Positions 59,522 through 64,000 of a DNA stretch of 64,000 nt are shown in pieces. The notes under the pieces were generated by a model. The model did not search any database and was not told where the DNA came from. It saw only the letters and a program-made list of their open reading frames with translations. The position numbers and the translations under genes are program-made. Position 1 is the first letter of the stretch. Every line of letters begins with the position of its first letter. Source of the DNA: Actinomyces respiraculi. GTDB lineage: Bacteria > Actinomycetota > Actinomycetes > Actinomycetales > Actinomycetaceae. The stretch covers positions 186,001 through 250,000 of the forward strand of contig NZ_CP063989.1 in the NCBI RefSeq assembly GCF_014595995.2, read 5' to 3'.

Positions 59522-60898
59522 CTACTCGCCCTTGAACTTCATCCCGGCGGTGAAGCCGAAGGGGTTGAGGCTGTAGGCGGCGGCGGTCTCCTCGTCGCGG
59601 GCGGCGAACTCGGCGTCGTCCTCGGGCTCCGGCGCCTCATCGTCGTCGAAGATCGCGGTCATCTCCTGGGTGTCACCCAGCGACAGGTAGGCCTGCTCAT
59701 CCCGGTGCTGCGGCAGGACGGTCGCGACGTAGTCCGCAAGGGCCTCCTTGGTGCTCACCGCCCGCTGGGCCTGCTCGGACATGTACCAGCGGTGCTCCAG
59801 GACCTCATGGAAGATCTCGGCGGACTCGAGCTTGCGGCGCAACTCGACGGGGACGGCCTGGATGGTGGGCTCGAAAACCTCGGCGAGCCACGTGTGGGCG
59901 ACAAGCTCGATGGGCTGGTCCTGAAGGCCCCGGTAGACGCGGTAGGCCTCGAGGTCGTTGAGCATGCGCTGGCCCTGGCGCTCCTCGACGTCCAAGCCCG
60001 TCAGGCGCATGACCTGGCGGTGGTAGTGGCCGGCGTCGACCACCTTGGGCTGGATGGAGATCGTGGTGGCACCGCCGTCGGCCGTCGTCTTCATGGACAG
60101 CTCGCCGACGTCGAAGCCGAGTTCGTTGAGGTGCTCGATGCGCTGGCGCACGCGCCAGCGCTCGTCCATCGGGAAGGTCACCTCGCCGGTCAGGACGCTC
60201 CACAGCTCGGTGTAGCGGCTGACGATCCGGTCGCCCACCTCAATCGTGTCCACACTGGGCTCGAGCAGCGCCCCCGCCTGGAGATCCATGAGCTCACCGA
60301 TGATGTTGGTGCGCGCGATATCGATGTCGTACAGACGCTTGCCCTCGGTCAGGCCCTCCGGGTAGAGCTCACCGGTCTCGGCGTCAACAAGGTAGGCGGC
60401 GAAGGCCCCGGCGTCGCGGCGGAAGAGCGTGTTGGACAGTGAGACGTCGCCCCAGTAGAAGCCGATCAGGTGCAGGCGCACGAGGAGCACCGCGAGGGCG
60501 TCAATGAGACGCGAGGCGGTCTCTGGGCGCATGTACTGGCTGAACAGGGCGCGGTAGGGCAGGGAGTAGGACAGGTGCTCGGTGACAAGGGCGGAGTTGA
60601 GCGCTTCGCCGTTGAGGTCGGTGCGTCCGGTGACGACGGCGGTGGGCACCACGCAGGGCGCACCCAGGCGCCCGAGATCGCGCAGGAGCGCGTACTCGCG
60701 GTGGGCGACGGACTCGCCGATCTCCTTGACGGCGATGAGGCGCTCGGAGAGGTTGGCGAAGCGGACGATGTGCCGGGACAAACCCCGGGGCAGTGCCGCC
60801 AGGACCTCAGCAGGCCACTGCTTGAGCGGGGTCTCCCACGGCAGGTCGAGCAGCGAGGGGTCGATGGTCGCTGCGGTGATCTGCATGGACTGGGGCAT
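59522..60898 (-). CDS. DUF4032 protein with a kinase-like N-terminal part
   Basis: Soluble protein of about 458 residues common in actinobacteria. The N-terminal half is a reduced protein-kinase-like fold: IAVKEIGESVAHREYALLRD (Lys and Glu), LLVRLHLIGFYWGDVSLSNTLF (HLxGxxWGDxSxxN, a catalytic-loop-like Asp) and YLVDAETGEL (DFG-like). The second half is the DUF4032 region; the tail is acidic (DDDEAPEPEDDAEFAARDEE). ATGs at 60898 and 60889 and a GTG at 60904 are possible starts. Function unknown. Confidence 0.85.
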   Translation of the reverse strand: MPQSMQITAATIDPSLLDLPWETPLKQWPAEVLAALPRGLSRHIVRFANLSERLIAVKEIGESVAHREYALLRDLGRLGAPCVVPTAVVTGRTDLNGEALNSALVTEHLSYSLPYRALFSQYMRPETASRLIDALAVLLVRLHLIGFYWGDVSLSNTLFRRDAGAFAAYLVDAETGELYPEGLTEGKRLYDIDIARTNIIGELMDLQAGALLEPSVDTIEVGDRIVSRYTELWSVLTGEVTFPMDERWRVRQRIEHLNELGFDVGELSMKTTADGGATTISIQPKVVDAGHYHRQVMRLTGLDVEERQGQRMLNDLEAYRVYRGLQDQPIELVAHTWLAEVFEPTIQAVPVELRRKLESAEIFHEVLEHRWYMSEQAQRAVSTKEALADYVATVLPQHRDEQAYLSLGDTQEMTAIFDDDEAPEPEDDAEFAARDEETAAAYSLNPFGFTAGMKFKGE

Positions 60899-60951
60899 AA
60901 CCACATTCTTTCAGGTGGTGGGTTGCGCAGGCGAGTCAGGCGCAGATGGGG

Positions 60952-60984
60952 CGAGCCCCGTCCCTCGGGGAGGGACGGGGCTCG
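60952..60984 (-). terminator. terminator after the MsiK-like gene
   Basis: CGAGCCCCGTCCCT pairs over 14 bases with AGGGACGGGGCTCG around a five-base loop. It lies about 20 bases after the minus-strand ATPase stop at 61006. Confidence 0.85.
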
Positions 60985-61005
60985 TCGTGGTGTTGACGGG
61001 TGCCG

Positions 61006-62133
61006 TCAGGCCGGCAGGCGCTCCCCGGTGGAGGCGGAGAACAGGTGCTCTTGGCCGGGGCGGATGCGCACGTGCACGGTCTCGCCCGGGTTCGGGGCGG
61101 TACGCGGGGGCACGCGGACGATGATCTGCGAGGAGTCCTCACCGGAGCCGAGCTTCTCGTCAGCACTCTCAGCGCCGACCAGCTCGCCGTAAATGTAGGC
61201 GTCGGAGCCGAGCTCCTCGACGAAGGACAGGCGCACCGGGATGGACAGATCGTCCTCGGCGGCGATGACGTCGAGCGACTCGGGACGGAAACCGATGACG
61301 ATCTTGCCGTTGTCCTCGGGCTTGATGGCGTCGAGGGTGGTGCGCGACAGGCGGACACGAGCAGAGCCCAGGACCGCGTCCTCGCCCTCGATCTTGAAGC
61401 GACCGAGGTTCATGGCGGGGGAGCCGATGAAGCCGGCGACGAACTCGTTGGCGGGCTTGTCGTACATCTCGCGCGGGGTGCCGACCTGCTGCAGGAGGCC
61501 GTCCTTGAGGACCGCGATGCGGTCACCCATCGTCAGAGCCTCGGTCTGGTCGTGGGTGACGTAGACCGTGGTGACGCCCAGCGAGCGCTGGAGGGAGGCG
61601 ATCTGGGTGCGGGTCTGGACACGGAGCTTGGCGTCCAGGTTGGACAGCGGCTCGTCCATGAGGAAGACCTTCGGCTTACGCACGATGGCGCGGCCCATGG
61701 CCACACGCTGACGCTGACCACCGGACAGGGCCTTCGGCTTGCGGTCGAGGTACTCGGTCAGGCCCAGGATCTTGGCGGCCTCCTTGACGCGCTGCTCGAT
61801 CTCGGCCTTGGGGGTGCCGGCGATCTTGAGTGCGAAGCCCATGTTGTCCGCGACGGACATGTGGGGGTAGAGGGCGTAGTTCTGGAAGACCATGGCGATG
61901 TCGCGGTCCTTCGGCTGGACGTCCGTGACGTCCTTGTCACCGATGAGGATGCGGCCGGAGTTGACGTCCTCCAGGCCGGCGAGCATGCGCAGGGAGGTGG
62001 ACTTACCGCAGCCGGAGGGGCCCACGAGGACGAGGAACTCGCCGTCGGCGATCTCCAGGTTCAGCTGGTCCACCGAGGGGCGGTCGTTGCCCGGGTAGAT
62101 ACGGGTGGCGTGGTCAAAGGTCACCGTTGCCAT
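61006..62133 (-). CDS. msiK: MsiK/UgpC-type ABC ATPase for sugar importers
   Basis: ATPase of 375 residues. The ABC domain has Walker A GPSGCGKST, signature LSGGQRQRVAMGRA, Walker B VFLMDEPLSNLDA and switch THDQTEALT. The C-terminal TOBE regulatory domain runs from about 240 to the end (IVIGFRPESLDVI). In actinobacteria one such ATPase (MsiK) serves many sugar importers whose operons lack an ATPase. The importer at 52897-56039 lacks one and is a natural client. It stands as a single gene with its own terminator. Confidence 0.95.
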   Translation of the reverse strand: MATVTFDHATRIYPGNDRPSVDQLNLEIADGEFLVLVGPSGCGKSTSLRMLAGLEDVNSGRILIGDKDVTDVQPKDRDIAMVFQNYALYPHMSVADNMGFALKIAGTPKAEIEQRVKEAAKILGLTEYLDRKPKALSGGQRQRVAMGRAIVRKPKVFLMDEPLSNLDAKLRVQTRTQIASLQRSLGVTTVYVTHDQTEALTMGDRIAVLKDGLLQQVGTPREMYDKPANEFVAGFIGSPAMNLGRFKIEGEDAVLGSARVRLSRTTLDAIKPEDNGKIVIGFRPESLDVIAAEDDLSIPVRLSFVEELGSDAYIYGELVGAESADEKLGSGEDSSQIIVRVPPRTAPNPGETVHVRIRPGQEHLFSASTGERLPA

Positions 62134-62357
62134 AAGAAGCAATCCCTTCACCGGCAGGTACGTGCCGGACGATCCGTCGTGAAAGGTGCCGATGCGTGTC
62201 CGCACTGACACATGCGTCCAGCCAGGTGCCGGGCGCGGTCACATCCTGTCATGTGAGGTGCCCGTCGGACCACTGAGTATTTGTCTGACTTCCAGCAGCC
62301 GCGAGTGACTCCGGTCACAACGGGGGTGACGAGCGGCAGCCCGGTAAGGTGGCGTCC
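62134..62357. promoter_or_regulatory. divergent promoter region
   Basis: These 224 bases separate the ATPase and the protein kinase genes and must hold both promoters. GTGCCGGAC/GTCCGCAC-like short repeats occur, but no convincing operator. GGTAAGGTGGCG lies before the kinase start. Confidence 0.45.
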
Positions 62358-64000
62358 ATGACAGAGATCCCGGACGTGCGGGCGACCACCCCCACCTCCC
62401 TCTCCGGCCTGCGCGCCGGGGCGGAAGTGGGCGGCTACCGGCTCGTCCGTCGGCTCGGTGCCGGGGGCATGGGAGTCGTGTGGGAGGTCTCCGACGGCGA
62501 TGGCCTCCACGTCGCCATGAAGATCCTCCACCCCCAGATCGCCGCGGACCCCATGGCCCGCCGCCGCCTGGACCGTGAGGCCTCCGTGCTGGCACGCGTG
62601 CGTGACGCGCGCGTGGCCCGTATCCTCGACATCGAGACCGGTGACGGTGCTGACGGCACAGGCGTCACCTTCGTCATCACCGAGCTCGTCGACGGCCCCA
62701 CCCTCCAGCACGAGGTGGACCACGAGGGCGCCTACGACCTCAGCGAGGACGCCCGAGACCTGGCCGACCTCGCCCACGGACTCGTCGACGCCCTCAAGGC
62801 CGTCCACGCCGCCGGGGTCATACACCGCGACCTCAAGCCCTCCAACGTCATGCTGGGTGCGCAGGGCCCCGTCCTCATCGACTTCGGTATCGCCCAGGTC
62901 GCCGACGACGTCCGCCTCACCCAGACCGGCCAGGTCACCGGCACCCCCGGCTTCATCCCGCCGGAGATGCTCGACGGCGGCGAGCCCAGCCCCGGCGTCG
63001 ACTGGTACGCCTGTGCCGGCGTCCTCCTCTTCGCCGTCACCGGCCGCGCCCCCTTCGGGTCGGGCCCGTGGCAGGCCGTCTTCCGTCGCGTGTACGGCGG
63101 GACTCCCGAGCTCGGCGGCCTGGAGACGGCCTGCCCCGCCCTCTCCCGCGCCTTCGCCGCCGCCCTGGCCCCCGAAGAGGGCGATCGCCTGAGCATGGAT
63201 GACCTGCTCACTGTGCTGGATGAGGTTGCCGACGGTGGAAGCGGTGAGGCGGCCCTCGCGCGGGCGCTCGGGGACAGTGCCACGACCTCCTCCTACGGCT
63301 CGTCCTACGGCTCCGCCGCGTACGGTGCTGCGTCGCCGTACGGCTCGACGTCGGTCGCGTCGGCGGCCGGGGTGAGTCCTGTGAATCCCGTGAGTGCGAT
63401 GAGCCCGGGATCCCGCCCCGTTCCCGTCACTGGGCCGGCGTCGTCGAGAAGCTACGGGTACCTCTCCGCCCCGACCGGTGCGCGCGCCGCCGTGGTCCCG
63501 GACCCGCGCGCCTACGCGCAGTCCCGGTCCGTTGAGCTGCCCGAGCAGGATCGGCGAGGCGAGAAGGCGTTCGTCCTGCCCGGGTGGGCGCGTGAGCCGC
63601 GCCCGCACCGCCTGGTGGTGGCCTCCATCGCCCTGCTGCTGGCCGTCCTGGGGGTGTGGGTGCCCACGTGGTCCGTCCTCGTCGCCGCGGTGCTCATCGT
63701 CGTGGCGGGCACGGTCGGCAGGGCCGACGACGCCCGGCGCGTCGGGCGCCTGGAGGCCGGTCGCGCTGGACGCGGGGACACGGCCCGCATGGTCGCCCTG
63801 TCCCCGGTGTACCTCCTGCGCTCGGTTGCGGCCTCCGCAGCCGCCGTCCTCGTGGGGGGAATCGTGGCGGTCCTCCTCGCCGTCGGGGGCGCCGTCGTCG
63901 GACTGGACCTCACCGCGCTGCCCGGGGTGGTGCAGGGACTGAGTGAGTACCACCGCGCGGGCGCCTTCAGTGCCGCGCTCGTGGCCGTGTTCCTGGCGGT
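62358..64000 (+). CDS. membrane Ser/Thr protein kinase (3' end outside window)
   Basis: Hanks-type kinase, at least 547 residues, cut by the window end. The Gly loop is LGAGGMGVVWEV, the ATP Lys is in VAMKILHP, the catalytic loop is VIHRDLKPSNVML, the DFG is VLIDFGIAQVADD, and TGTPGFIPPEM closes the activation loop. All catalytic residues are present. A Ser/Tyr/Gly-rich linker (SSYGSSYGSAAYG) follows, and then hydrophobic helices from about residue 415 (RLVVASIALLLAVLGVWVPTW). There are no PASTA repeats up to the end. The ATG at 62358 is the only clear start. Confidence 0.92.
   Translation, partial: MTEIPDVRATTPTSLSGLRAGAEVGGYRLVRRLGAGGMGVVWEVSDGDGLHVAMKILHPQIAADPMARRRLDREASVLARVRDARVARILDIETGDGADGTGVTFVITELVDGPTLQHEVDHEGAYDLSEDARDLADLAHGLVDALKAVHAAGVIHRDLKPSNVMLGAQGPVLIDFGIAQVADDVRLTQTGQVTGTPGFIPPEMLDGGEPSPGVDWYACAGVLLFAVTGRAPFGSGPWQAVFRRVYGGTPELGGLETACPALSRAFAAALAPEEGDRLSMDDLLTVLDEVADGGSGEAALARALGDSATTSSYGSSYGSAAYGAASPYGSTSVASAAGVSPVNPVSAMSPGSRPVPVTGPASSRSYGYLSAPTGARAAVVPDPRAYAQSRSVELPEQDRRGEKAFVLPGWAREPRPHRLVVASIALLLAVLGVWVPTWSVLVAAVLIVVAGTVGRADDARRVGRLEAGRAGRGDTARMVALSPVYLLRSVAASAAAVLVGGIVAVLLAVGGAVVGLDLTALPGVVQGLSEYHRAGAFSAALVAVFLA

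Overview
The window is high-GC DNA from an actinobacterium. HspR/HAIR control of dnaK-grpE-dnaJ-hspR and clpB, an MsiK/UgpC-type sugar ATPase, a DUF4032 protein and many DesK/NarL two-component pairs beside ABC-2 exporters point to Actinomycetaceae (Actinomyces or a close relative). That placement is inference from gene content; there is no rRNA in the window.

Positions 67-10870 (minus strand) hold an apparently complete class II lanthipeptide locus. It comprises a DesK-type kinase and NarL-type regulator, a small secreted peptide, a small two-helix membrane protein, two tandem precursor genes (7988-8164 and 7775-7969), a LanM synthetase, a single-helix accessory protein, a C39-peptidase ABC exporter (LanT), and a LanFE-like ABC pair. 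The second precursor is short and easily missed. Its core begins TSLPCAT, like the beta peptide of two-component lantibiotics such as haloduracin.

Positions 11033-22570 hold three further ABC-2 exporters, two of them divergent from their own DesK/NarL pair. Together with the lanthipeptide locus they form a dense exporter-and-sensor region. Landmarks are a perfect 24-bp inverted repeat at 11033-11103 and a 27-bp tandem repeat coding for PGAPGMGDV inside one kinase.

Positions 22676-36809 are a stress block: dnaK-grpE-dnaJ-hspR behind three HAIR operators, an OmpR-type two-component pair divergent from a lipoprotein/MacAB-like efflux operon, a CsbD/MT0933-like small protein, and clpB behind its own HAIR operator. 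A TetR regulator follows.

Positions 36797-50528 are mostly housekeeping: glycerophosphodiesterase, glutamine-dependent NAD synthetase, HAD phosphatase, GNAT acetyltransferase, a 23S rRNA uracil methyltransferase, cysteinyl-tRNA synthetase and RlmB. Mixed in are a serpin lipoprotein, an Aer-type PAS protein without a chemotaxis module, and a structured intergenic stretch at 45719-45990.

Positions 50686-58182 form a sugar catabolic locus: a YihS-like AGE-family isomerase and DeoR regulator, divergent from an ABC importer (binding protein plus two permeases, no ATPase), a class II aldolase and a kinase resembling the ADP-dependent PFK/GK family. The order suggests import, isomerisation, phosphorylation and aldol cleavage of a hexose, possibly a sulfoquinovose-type sugar. 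The MsiK-like ATPase at 61006-62133 is the obvious energiser. The window ends with a LytTR/DUF3021 pair separated by a G-rich 24-bp tandem repeat, a DUF4032 protein, the MsiK homologue and a truncated Ser/Thr protein kinase.
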